The notes beneath the pieces are model-generated. The model worked only from the letters and a program-made list of their open reading frames with translations, was not told the DNA's origin and did not search any database. Shown one piece after another: positions 7,234 to 15,182 of a DNA stretch of 44,981 bases. Origin of the DNA: Streptomyces europaeiscabiei (lineage in GTDB: Bacteria > Actinomycetota > Actinomycetes > Streptomycetales > Streptomycetaceae); assembly GCF_001550375.1 (NCBI RefSeq), contig NZ_LRTR01000914.1, forward strand, positions 1 through 44,981, in the 5' to 3' direction. Position numbers and translations under genes: made by a program. Position 1 is the first letter of the stretch. The number at the start of each line of letters is the position of its first letter.

Positions 7234-7869
7234 ATGGCGAACACCCGTTCTCTGTCGACCGCCACCCCGCTGACCTCCGCGTCGGGCTCCGCGCCCGTCG
7301 CCGTCCCCTCGCCGGGCGCCTCCCCCCGGCACCGGCTGCGTGCCGTGGGCCGGGACGAGGTCGTGGACATCACGGACTTCCTGCCGCCGGGCGCGACATG
7401 GCTGCCCGCTCCCCAGCACACCCTGCCCACGCTGCCGGGCCGGCCGCCGATGGTCGGCTACCTGGTACTCGTACCGGCCGACCAGCAGCCGCCGGTGCTG
7501 CCGTTCGTGGTCGCGGACGAGAAGGCCGTCGACCACGCCGGCTCCGCCGCCGGTGCCGGTTCCGGCGAAGCCGGGGACGAACTGGTCCGCGTCGACACCG
7601 CGCAGCGCACCGCAGAGGTCGGCGGACGGCCGCTCGACCTCACCTATCTGGAGTTCGAGCTCCTCGCCCATCTCGTCGCGCATCCGAACCGGGTGCACAC
7701 CCGCGACCAGTTGGTCACCACGGTGTGGGGCTACGGGCACGTGGGCGACGGCCGGACGGTCGACGTCCACATCGCCCGGCTGCGTCGCAAGCTCGGCGGG
7801 GAGTTCCGCCAGGCGATCCAGACGGTGCGGCGGGTCGGGTACAAGTACACGCCCCCGCTGGGCCGTTGA
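7234..7869 (+). CDS. glnRII: Orphan OmpR-type winged-helix regulator, probably GlnRII
   Basis: A 211-residue regulator with a C-terminal OmpR/PhoB winged helix at about residues 125-208. Key pieces are LDLTYLEFELLAHLVAHPNR, the recognition region RTVDVHIARLRRKLG and the wing VGYKYTPPLG. The N-terminal 120 residues show no phosphoacceptor aspartate pocket, and no sensor kinase gene is adjacent, so it is probably not a standard response regulator. In S. coelicolor the GlnR paralogue GlnRII lies just downstream of glnII; the position here is the same, so I use that name on context. It could bind the same GlnR boxes. The ribosome site is weak, with only a GAG about 10 bases upstream. Confidence 0.75.
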   Translation: MANTRSLSTATPLTSASGSAPVAVPSPGASPRHRLRAVGRDEVVDITDFLPPGATWLPAPQHTLPTLPGRPPMVGYLVLVPADQQPPVLPFVVADEKAVDHAGSAAGAGSGEAGDELVRVDTAQRTAEVGGRPLDLTYLEFELLAHLVAHPNRVHTRDQLVTTVWGYGHVGDGRTVDVHIARLRRKLGGEFRQAIQTVRRVGYKYTPPLGR

Positions 7870-8035
7870 CGACGGATCCGCTCGCACCCGGCCCGGCGGA
7901 CCCCCTGAGGGGCCGGACCTCCACAGGCTGACTCCCCTCGGGCCGGCTCTCATCGGGGCCGGATCCTCTGCGAGCGGATCTTCTGAGAGCAGATTCCCGT
8001 TCCGTACCTGCCACCCGGCGGGCAGAGTCGGCGGT

Positions 8036-9061
8036 ATGAGACTTCTGATGCTGGGTGGTACGGAGTTCGTGGGCCGGGCCGTCGTGGAGTCGGCGCTGGC
8101 TCGCGGCTGGGAGGTGACCGTCTTCCACCGGGGACGGCACGCGCCTCCGGCCGGGGTGCGGTCGTTGCTGGGCGACCGCACCGCACCGGACGGGCTCGCG
8201 GCGCTCGTCGACGCCGCCACCGCCGCCGGCTCCGCTTCCGGCGGGGGCGGGTGGGACGTCGTCGTCGACACCTGGTCGGCGGCGCCGCGAGCCGTCCGGG
8301 ACACCGCGCGCCTGCTGTCCGGCGTGGCCGAACGGTATGTGTACGTGTCGAGTTGCTCGGTGTACGCCTGGCCCCCGGCCGCCGGGTACGACGAGCGGGC
8401 ACCCCTGGTGGACGGCGCGTCGGCCGACGCCGACGCGACGGACTACGCCCGTGACAAGCGGGGCGGGGAGCTCGCCACGGTCGAGGCGTTCGGCGCCGAC
8501 CGCTCGCTCCTCGTGCGCTGCGGGCTGATCCTCGGGCCGTACGAGAACATCGGCCGGCTGCCCTGGTGGCTCAACCGTGCCGCCCGGGGCGGCCCGGTCC
8601 TGGCGCCCGGCCCTCGGGACCTCCCCCTGCAGTACGTCGACGTCCGCGATCTCGCCGCCTGGATCCTCGGCGCCGCGGAGCAGGGGTCGAGCGGCGCCTA
8701 CAACCTGATGGGCCCCCCGGGCACGACCACCATGGGCGAACTGCTCGACGCGTGTGTGCGGGTCACCGGCGGGGCGGCCGAACTCCGGTGGACCGCACCG
8801 CAGTCGATCCTCGACGCCGGGATCGAGCCGTGGACACAGCTGCCGGTGTGGGTGCCCGAGGGGAGCGACCTGCACGACGCGCTGCACCGGGCGGACGTGT
8901 CACGGGCCGTACGGGACGGACTCCGCTGCCGGGACGTGGAGGAGACCGTACGGGACACCTGGGAGTGGCTGACGGGGCTCGGCGGGGTCGCGCCGCGGCG
9001 ACCGGACCGGCCGACGGTGGGACTGGACGCGTCGGTGGAGGCGAAGGTACTGGGCCTCTAG
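8036..9061 (+). CDS. NAD(P)-dependent epimerase/dehydratase (extended SDR)
   Basis: A 341-residue extended short-chain dehydrogenase. The dinucleotide-binding motif MRLLMLGGTEFVGR is at the extreme N-terminus. YVYVSSCSVY supplies the catalytic serine and YARDK the YxxxK tyrosine and lysine, followed by LVRCGLILGPYE and PLQYVDVRDLA, both typical of sugar-nucleotide epimerase relatives. The substrate cannot be read from sequence. The start at 8036 is fixed by the Rossmann strand. CAGAGT lies 7 bases before it, so the gene may be leaderless. It follows glnRII by 166 bases and may or may not share its transcript. Confidence 0.88.
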   Translation: MRLLMLGGTEFVGRAVVESALARGWEVTVFHRGRHAPPAGVRSLLGDRTAPDGLAALVDAATAAGSASGGGGWDVVVDTWSAAPRAVRDTARLLSGVAERYVYVSSCSVYAWPPAAGYDERAPLVDGASADADATDYARDKRGGELATVEAFGADRSLLVRCGLILGPYENIGRLPWWLNRAARGGPVLAPGPRDLPLQYVDVRDLAAWILGAAEQGSSGAYNLMGPPGTTTMGELLDACVRVTGGAAELRWTAPQSILDAGIEPWTQLPVWVPEGSDLHDALHRADVSRAVRDGLRCRDVEETVRDTWEWLTGLGGVAPRRPDRPTVGLDASVEAKVLGL

Positions 9062-9338
9062 ACGACAATCGGCATGGCGACGGCGGTTCTGGCGTATCTT
9101 GGCCAGGGCCGCCGAAACTCCCCCTTCACGGACCCCACCAGGGACCTTCACCGCGCACACACCGTAGGGGATCGGCAACTCCCGGTGTCCACCGGGGTGT
9201 TGAAACCAGTTTGTCCCACGAATCTCTCATCAATTTCTGAGTCGGCTGAACACTCCTGGGACTCCCCGCGTATTCGATGGCGCCGCTTCACTCCTGTCGG
9301 GCGCCTCGATAGCCCCGCAAGGAAGTCAGAGGAGTTCC

Positions 9339-10922
9339 ATGGGACGCAACACACGCAAACGACGTTCGCCGCTGGCCGTTCGGGCCATTGCCGCATCCGC
9401 GGCGCTCGCGGTCGCGGGCGGCGGCCTGGTCTGGGCGAACTTCTACGCCTCAGCGGGCGAGTCGAAGTCCAAGCCCAACGCGACGCTGGCCTCCGCTCAG
9501 GTGGCCACCATCGCCTGCCCGGACGTCGGCCAGAAGCTGACGAACGTGCCCAAGAAGGCGCGCGCGGGTGTCGCCAAGGAGCTGGCGCTGCTGGACCGGC
9601 AGATCACCGAGGCGTACAAGCGCCTGGCTGACACGCGCCAGGCCCAGGCGGGCGACGCCAACTTCGTCAACAACGCCATTCTCGGCCCGCTGAAGTCCAA
9701 GCGGACGGCCACCATCGACCGGATCGGCATCAACATCCGGCGCGTGGGTGGCCAGGCTCCGCAGGGCATGGCCCAGCTCGCGGCCTGCCAGGGCAAGGCC
9801 GACCAGGCTCAGACCAACGCCGGCGGGGGCCAAGGTCAGAACCAGGGCGGCAACCAGGGTCAGAACCAGGGCGGTAACGGCCAGGGTCAGAACCAGGGCG
9901 GTAACGGCCAGGGTCAGAACCAGGGTGGTAACGGCCAGAACCAGGGCGGTAACCAGGGTCAGAACCAGGGCGCCAACGGCCAGGGCGGTAACGGCCCGGT
10001 CGCGGGTGACTTCCAGGACATCACGAAGGTCCAGCCCAACGGCGGCCCGAAGGGCGTGAACGGCAACGGTCTCGCCGCGAACGGCAACGGCGGTTCGAAG
10101 GGCACGTTCACCACGAGCTGTGGTATCAACCAGAACGAGCTCCGCAACTCGGACAACGTGATCGTCGCCCCCGGTGTCAGCAACGGTGCCCAGCACCAGC
10201 ACGACTACGTCGGCAACCAGAGCAACAACGCCTTCGCGAGCGACCAGGACCTGGCCAACGCGCAGACCACCTGCCAGAACCAGGGTGACAAGTCTTCGTA
10301 CTTCTGGCCGGTGCTCCGTATCCAGGACGGTTCGAACGACATCGACGCCAACGCCCCCGGCGGTGGCGTGGACAAGAACGTCGGCAAGATCGTCGAGCCG
10401 AGCCAGGCCCAGCTGAAGTTCGTCGGCAACAAGAAGGGCAACGTCGTCGCGATGCCGCAGGCCCTGCGCATCATCACCGGTGACGCCAAGGCCTTCGTGA
10501 ACGGTCTGAACAACGCCAACACGAACTGGAGCTGCACCGGCTTCGAGGACCGTCAGCTGACGGACAAGTACCCGATCTGCCCGCAGGGCAGCTCCGTGGT
10601 GCGGACGTCCTTCTTCCAGAGCTGCTGGGACGGCCAGAACATCGACAGCGCCAACCACCGCACGCACGTCGACTTCGTCGAGGCGGACGGCAGCTGCTCG
10701 AACGGCTTCCAGGCCATCCCCCAGCTCCAGGTCCGCCTGGTCTACAACATCCAGGCCCCGCAGATCCAGAACGGACAGGTCGTGAAGCCCTTCGCGGTCG
10801 ACTCCTTCCCGGAGAACCTGCACAAGCCGATCACCGACCACAACGACTTCATCAACTTCTTCAACCAGCAGACGATGAACAAGGTGGTCCAGTGCATCAA
10901 CGGCGGCCAGAACTGCAAGTAG
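9339..10922 (+). CDS. Secreted DUF1996 protein with two-cysteine N-module and QN-rich linker
   Basis: A 527-residue exported protein. Residues 1-37 form a signal or anchor with an arginine-rich start (MGRNTRKRRS) and AVAGGGLVWA. Residues 45-150 are a charged helical module between Cys60 and Cys150. Residues 163-220 are a repeat linker of GQNQGGN units, encoded by near-identical 18- to 27-base DNA repeats. Residues about 225-525 are DUF1996: HQHDYVGNQSNN, SYFWPVLRIQDG, CTGFEDRQLTDKYP, SCWDGQNIDSANHRTHV and CSNGFQAIPQLQVRLVYN. DUF1996 occurs in secreted fungal and actinobacterial proteins; I know of no firmly assigned activity. GAGGAG lies 4 bases before the ATG. The upstream gap of 277 bases shows no other gene. 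Confidence 0.9.
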   Translation: MGRNTRKRRSPLAVRAIAASAALAVAGGGLVWANFYASAGESKSKPNATLASAQVATIACPDVGQKLTNVPKKARAGVAKELALLDRQITEAYKRLADTRQAQAGDANFVNNAILGPLKSKRTATIDRIGINIRRVGGQAPQGMAQLAACQGKADQAQTNAGGGQGQNQGGNQGQNQGGNGQGQNQGGNGQGQNQGGNGQNQGGNQGQNQGANGQGGNGPVAGDFQDITKVQPNGGPKGVNGNGLAANGNGGSKGTFTTSCGINQNELRNSDNVIVAPGVSNGAQHQHDYVGNQSNNAFASDQDLANAQTTCQNQGDKSSYFWPVLRIQDGSNDIDANAPGGGVDKNVGKIVEPSQAQLKFVGNKKGNVVAMPQALRIITGDAKAFVNGLNNANTNWSCTGFEDRQLTDKYPICPQGSSVVRTSFFQSCWDGQNIDSANHRTHVDFVEADGSCSNGFQAIPQLQVRLVYNIQAPQIQNGQVVKPFAVDSFPENLHKPITDHNDFINFFNQQTMNKVVQCINGGQNCK

Positions 10923-10950
10923 TACCGAAGCACTTCTGAGTCACCGAAAG

Positions 10951-10985
10951 AAGCCGGCGGTGGGAGGTTCTCCCACCGCCGGCTT
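10951..10985. terminator. Bidirectional terminator
   Basis: AAGCCGGCGGTGGGA (10951-10965) and its perfect complement (10971-10985) form a 15-bp stem with a 5-base loop, followed by TTT. It lies between the converging DUF1996 and lipoprotein genes. The flanking A and T bases allow it to serve both directions. Confidence 0.92.
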
Positions 10986-11040
10986 TCGTCCTGCCCGGGC
11001 CGCGTCCGCAGGCGCGGGACGCGGTCCGCGTCCCGCGCGG

Positions 11041-11487
11041 TCAGCCGCTGTGGCTGTTGTGGCTGCCACCGGGGTTCATGTGCGCGGACCCCTCCTGCAT
11101 CTCCCCGCCGAGCGTGCCCTGCAGCCCGCCCACCGTCTTCTTCTCGCCGACGGCGACCCACTTGCGGCCGACGAGGTAGTAGCCGCCGTAGTCCTTGGCG
11201 CCGGAGAGCCACTCCGCCTGGCCTCGGTCGGTGGCGAAGGTCGCGAGGACGAACCTGCCGTCGAAGTCGCCGTCCTTGTTGGTGCACAGGGCCTGGCGGA
11301 TGGTGTCCGCGTCGGTCTGCATGTCCGGCTTGCAGCCCACCTCGCCCGCGATGTGCTCCAGCGTCCCGGTCGCCGTCTTGGGCACCGCGGCCTCGGCGTC
11401 GTCGCCCGAGCCGCAGCCGGTCAGCCCCAGCAGGGCGGCGACCGCGCAGGCCGCGCTCCCCGCAAGCCTCATCCTCGTCAAACTCAT
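11041..11487 (-). CDS. Small lipoprotein of unknown function
   Basis: A 148-residue predicted lipoprotein. The signal MSLTRMRLAGSAACAVAALL ends in the lipobox LTGC, with the lipidated Cys at residue 25. The mature part has a linker GSGDDAEAAVPKTATG, then VGCKPDMQTDADTIRQALCT, DGRFVLATFATDRGQAEWL and YGGYYLVGRKWVAVG, and ends in a glycine/histidine/serine tail. The two cysteines in GCKP and ALCT may form a disulfide. I do not recognise the fold; similar small lipoproteins are common in Streptomyces. GGAGG stands 5 bases before the ATG. It is divergent from the GH89 gene, 115 bases away. Confidence 0.8.
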   Translation of the reverse strand: MSLTRMRLAGSAACAVAALLGLTGCGSGDDAEAAVPKTATGTLEHIAGEVGCKPDMQTDADTIRQALCTNKDGDFDGRFVLATFATDRGQAEWLSGAKDYGGYYLVGRKWVAVGEKKTVGGLQGTLGGEMQEGSAHMNPGGSHNSHSG

Positions 11488-11602
11488 CCGTACCTCCGGG
11501 TCCGTTCAGGCGACGTGAACTCGCCAGCTCCGTGCGCACCGTTGTTCACGGACGGTCGCCCAGTTAGCGTGCCGCCACTGTCGACACAGGGGGCACACAG
11601 AC

Positions 11603-14600
11603 ATGAACAGTCCGTCGCGACGCACGGTGCTGGGCTCGGCCGGTGTCATCGGCCTCGGAACCCACCTGCAGTGGTCGGTCCCGGCCCACGCCGCAGAGAG
11701 CCCCGGCGAGGGCCCCGCCTTCGATACGGCTCCCGCGCGCTCCGCGCTCAATCGGCTGCTGCCCGGTCATGCGGGACAGTTCCGGCTCAGTCTGCTCGAC
11801 CGGAGCGCCACCGTCGACCGGTTCCGTGTCACAGGCACCACCGGACGCATCCAGGTACGGGCCACCACACCGGCCACTCTGCTCATGGGTGTCCACTGGT
11901 ACCTCAAGTACGTCTGCGGGGCCCACCTCGCCTGGAACGGCAGTCAGCTGAACCTCCCGAGCCGCCTCCCCGCGCCCGCCCGCCCCCTGGAGAGATCCAC
12001 CGCCCTCCCCCACCGCTTCGCCCTCAACGACACCAATGACGGCTACACCGCCCCATACGCGGACTGGCCGTACTGGGAGCACCAGATCGACCTCCTGGCG
12101 GCCCACGGCTGCAACGAGGTGCTGGTCATCGCGGGTATGGAGGCCGTCTACCACCGGCTGCTGAAGGACTTCGGCTACTCCGACGAGGAGTCCCGGGCGT
12201 GGCTGCCCGCCCCCTCGCACCAGCCCTGGTGGCTGCTGCAGAACCTGTCCGGCTACGGCGGCCCCCTCTCCCCCGAGCTGATCGCCCGCCGGGCCGCACT
12301 GGGCCGGCGCATCACCGACCGTCTGCGCGAGCTGGGCATGTCCCCCGTGCTGCCCGGCTACTACGGGCACGTCCCCAAGCAGTTCGTGCAGCGCAACGGC
12401 GGTGACGCGCACGTCGTCCCGCAGGGCATCTGGCACGGCTTCGAACGCCCCGACTGGCTGGATCCGCGCACCGACGCCTTCGCCCGTGTCGCCTCCGCCT
12501 TCTACGGCCATGTGAAGGACGTGTACGGCGAGGCCGCCCACTTCAAGATGGATCTCCTGCACGAGGGCGGCACGGCGGGTGACGTGCCCGTCCCGGACGC
12601 GGCCCAGGGCGTGGAGCGCGCTCTGCAGAAGGCCCACCCGGGCGCCACCTGGGTGATCCTCGGCTGGCAGGAGAACCCCCTGCCCGAACTCCTGGACGCC
12701 ATCGACAGGTCGAAGATGCTGATCGTCGACGGTGTCTCCGACCGCTACGCCAGTGTCACCGACCGCGAACGCGACTGGGGCGGCACCCCGTACTGTTTCG
12801 GCACGATCCCCAACTTCGGCGGCCGTACGACCATCGGGGCCCGCGCCCACCTGTGGAACGACAAGTTCTTCGCCTGGCGGGACAAGGCCCACAGCGCGCT
12901 GGCGGGTACGGCGTTCATGCCGGAGGCCACCGACCGCGACCCGGCGGCCTTCGAGCTCTTCTCCGAACTGGCCTGGACACCGAGGAAGCTCGACCGGCCC
13001 GCCTGGTTCTCCTCATACGCCGACTTCCGCTACGGCGGCCGCGACGACTTCGCGCGCGGGGCCTGGCGGGCGCTGCACGACACCGCGTACCAGCAGCAGG
13101 CCGTGGAGCGCAGCGACCCGCACGACTCCCTGTTCTGCGCCCGGCCCGACCTCGCCGCGAACCGGGCCGCCGAGTACGCGCCGAGGACACTGACGTACGA
13201 CCCCGGTCGTTTCGACGCGGCCCTCGCCGGGCTGCTGGGCGTGGCGGGCGGGCTGCGCGGCAATCCGGCGTACCGGTACGACGTGGTGGACGTGGCGCGG
13301 CAGGCGCTCGCGCACCGCGGCCGCCAGTACCTGCCGCAGCTGCGGGCGGCCTACCAGCGCAAGGACCTCGACACCTTCCGTGCCCTGTCCACTCTCTGGC
13401 TGCGGCTGATGCGGCTGTCGGACGAGGTCACGGGTACGAACACGGCGTTCCTGCTGGGCCCGTGGGTGAACGACGCGCGGCTGATGGCGACGGACGACGC
13501 CGAGCGGGCGGAGTTCGAGCGGACGGCGAAGGTCCTGATCACGGTGTGGGGCGGGCGGGCCACCTCCGACACGGGTGATCTCCACGAGTACGGCAACCGG
13601 GAGTGGAGCGGCCTCATGGCCGACTTCTACGTCCCGCGCTGGGAGAAGTGGCTCGACACCCTGGAGGACGCGCTCGCCACGGGGACCGCTCCGGCGGCCG
13701 TGGACTGGTTCGCGTTCGAGGAGCCGTGGACGCGGGAGCGCAAGGACTATCCGCTGCGGCCGGTGGGTGACGCGTACCGGACGGCGGCGCGGGTGCGTGA
13801 CGTGCTGGCGCGGGCGCCGTACCAGGGGACGCTGACCGTCACCGCGGAGCCGCCGGTGCTGCCGCCGGGCGGGAGTGCGCGGCTGTCGGCGGTCCTCCGC
13901 AATGTCAACGGGCTGCGGGCCACCGGGCGGGTGGACTTCGCCCTCGGCGGCTTCGACGGTACGGCCGAGCCGGAGGGGCCGACATCGTTGCCGAGCGTTC
14001 CGGCGGCCGGGTCGGGGACGGTGCGCTGGCGCGCGGACGCACCGGGTGCGCCGCTCGACCGGCCGCTTCGGCCCCTCCCCTACGCGATCACGGTCAGGTA
14101 CGGGCCCAAGGGCGAGAACCGGGTCGAGGGGCGCTTCGACGGGTCGCTCTTCGAGGCGGGGCCACTGGATCCGGGGTGGAGCACCTACACCGGCAACGAA
14201 GCCGTGTTCGGGCAGATGGAGGACCGGTTCGCGATCGACGGGGCCGGGGCGGATCTGTGGCGGGGGACCTCGGAGTTCGGCACGGTCTATCGGGCGGGGG
14301 TGTTCCGGGACGGTACGTCCGTCACGCTCCGGGTCGATTCCCAGGCGGCGACCGGGAACTGGGCGCGGGCGGGGATCGTGGTGCGGAACCGTCTCGGTAC
14401 GGCCGGGTCGGCGGGGTTCGTGAATCTGGCGGTCACTCCGGCGAACGGGGTGGTGTTGTCGTACGACAGTTCGGGGGACGGGACGCTCGATACGTATCGG
14501 CGGATCACGGGGGTCAAGGCGCCGGTGGTGTTGCGGTTGAGTCGGACGGGCACGGGGGCGTACACGGGTGAGTGTTCCACCGACGAAGGTGTGACCTGGC

Positions 14601-14731
14601 GGGTGGTGGCCACGGTGGCTGTGCCGGGGGCGGTGGGTGAGGGGCAGGACGTGGGGTTGTTCATGAGTGCGACGAACGGGGGGAACGGGGCGCGGGGGTT
14701 GGTCGAGTTCAGTGGGTGGTCCCTGACCTAG
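11603..14731 (+). CDS. Tat-exported alpha-N-acetylglucosaminidase (GH89, NAGLU-like)
   Basis: A 1042-residue secreted glycosidase expected to release terminal alpha-linked N-acetylglucosamine. The signal carries a twin-arginine motif in SPSRRTVLGSAGVIG and ends near PAHAAE. A small N-terminal domain (about 40-150) is followed by the GH89 barrel: LMGVHWYLKYVCGAHLAWNG, WEHQIDLLAAHGCNEVL and LPGYYGHVPKQF. By comparison with human NAGLU, the catalytic acids are probably Glu321 in KMDLLHEGGT and Glu441 in FMPEATD. An all-helical domain follows to about residue 730. The last 200 residues form an extra beta-rich module (ARAGIVVRNR, NGVVLSYDSSGDG, VEFSGWSLT) that is absent from the human enzyme and may bind carbohydrate. 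The gene is followed by palindromic repeat copy 2. Confidence 0.93.
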   Translation: MNSPSRRTVLGSAGVIGLGTHLQWSVPAHAAESPGEGPAFDTAPARSALNRLLPGHAGQFRLSLLDRSATVDRFRVTGTTGRIQVRATTPATLLMGVHWYLKYVCGAHLAWNGSQLNLPSRLPAPARPLERSTALPHRFALNDTNDGYTAPYADWPYWEHQIDLLAAHGCNEVLVIAGMEAVYHRLLKDFGYSDEESRAWLPAPSHQPWWLLQNLSGYGGPLSPELIARRAALGRRITDRLRELGMSPVLPGYYGHVPKQFVQRNGGDAHVVPQGIWHGFERPDWLDPRTDAFARVASAFYGHVKDVYGEAAHFKMDLLHEGGTAGDVPVPDAAQGVERALQKAHPGATWVILGWQENPLPELLDAIDRSKMLIVDGVSDRYASVTDRERDWGGTPYCFGTIPNFGGRTTIGARAHLWNDKFFAWRDKAHSALAGTAFMPEATDRDPAAFELFSELAWTPRKLDRPAWFSSYADFRYGGRDDFARGAWRALHDTAYQQQAVERSDPHDSLFCARPDLAANRAAEYAPRTLTYDPGRFDAALAGLLGVAGGLRGNPAYRYDVVDVARQALAHRGRQYLPQLRAAYQRKDLDTFRALSTLWLRLMRLSDEVTGTNTAFLLGPWVNDARLMATDDAERAEFERTAKVLITVWGGRATSDTGDLHEYGNREWSGLMADFYVPRWEKWLDTLEDALATGTAPAAVDWFAFEEPWTRERKDYPLRPVGDAYRTAARVRDVLARAPYQGTLTVTAEPPVLPPGGSARLSAVLRNVNGLRATGRVDFALGGFDGTAEPEGPTSLPSVPAAGSGTVRWRADAPGAPLDRPLRPLPYAITVRYGPKGENRVEGRFDGSLFEAGPLDPGWSTYTGNEAVFGQMEDRFAIDGAGADLWRGTSEFGTVYRAGVFRDGTSVTLRVDSQAATGNWARAGIVVRNRLGTAGSAGFVNLAVTPANGVVLSYDSSGDGTLDTYRRITGVKAPVVLRLSRTGTGAYTGECSTDEGVTWRVVATVAVPGAVGEGQDVGLFMSATNGGNGARGLVEFSGWSLT

Positions 14732-14853
14732 CCTTTCTCGCCCCCGCCGCCCCTACCCTTCCCATCCCCAGGGGCGCTGCCCCTTCGTCCCCGAACGCGG
14801 GGTGGGTTGTCCGGGGGTGGGGGTGTCCAGGGTGCGTGGGTGTGTGCGGGTGG

Positions 14854-15018
14854 GTGGGGGCTGGTCGCGCAGTTCCCCGCGCCCCTGAAAAGCAGGGGCT
14901 GCGCCCCGTGCTTTTCGGCCCGCAGGGCCGTCGTTCTCAGGCCCGCGGGGCCGTGATCTGTCAGGCCCGCAGGGCCTGGTCCTTCAGGGGCGCGGGGAAC
15001 TGCGCGATCAGCCCCCAC
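14854..15018. repeat. Palindromic intergenic repeat element, copy 2
   Basis: Arms 14854-14888 and 14984-15018 are inverted copies over 35 bases with a single difference. The interior carries three or four GGCCCGCAGGGCC-like units in tandem. The arm core AGTTCCCCGCGCCCCTGA is shared with the element at 1541-1700. The element lies 120 bases after the GH89 stop and fills most of the gap before the next gene. It probably folds into a long cruciform or RNA hairpin. Confidence 0.85.
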
Positions 15019-15182
15019 CGGACCCGCACCCGCCGACGCGCAGGCACCCCCCACCCCATGGGCGCCCCGCCCCACCCAGCGGAGCGCTCAGGTGACCATC
15101 TGACCATTCGCTCGTTTTGTTGAACGTGCAGTCACAGGATGTCGCCCCGCGCCCCGCAACTTCCCGCGCCCAGGAGTCGGTC

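Noticed and set aside
9838..10005. Tandem short repeats suggesting a CRISPR or minisatellite
   Set aside because: They are in frame within the DUF1996 protein gene and encode the GQNQGGN linker. There are no unique spacers.
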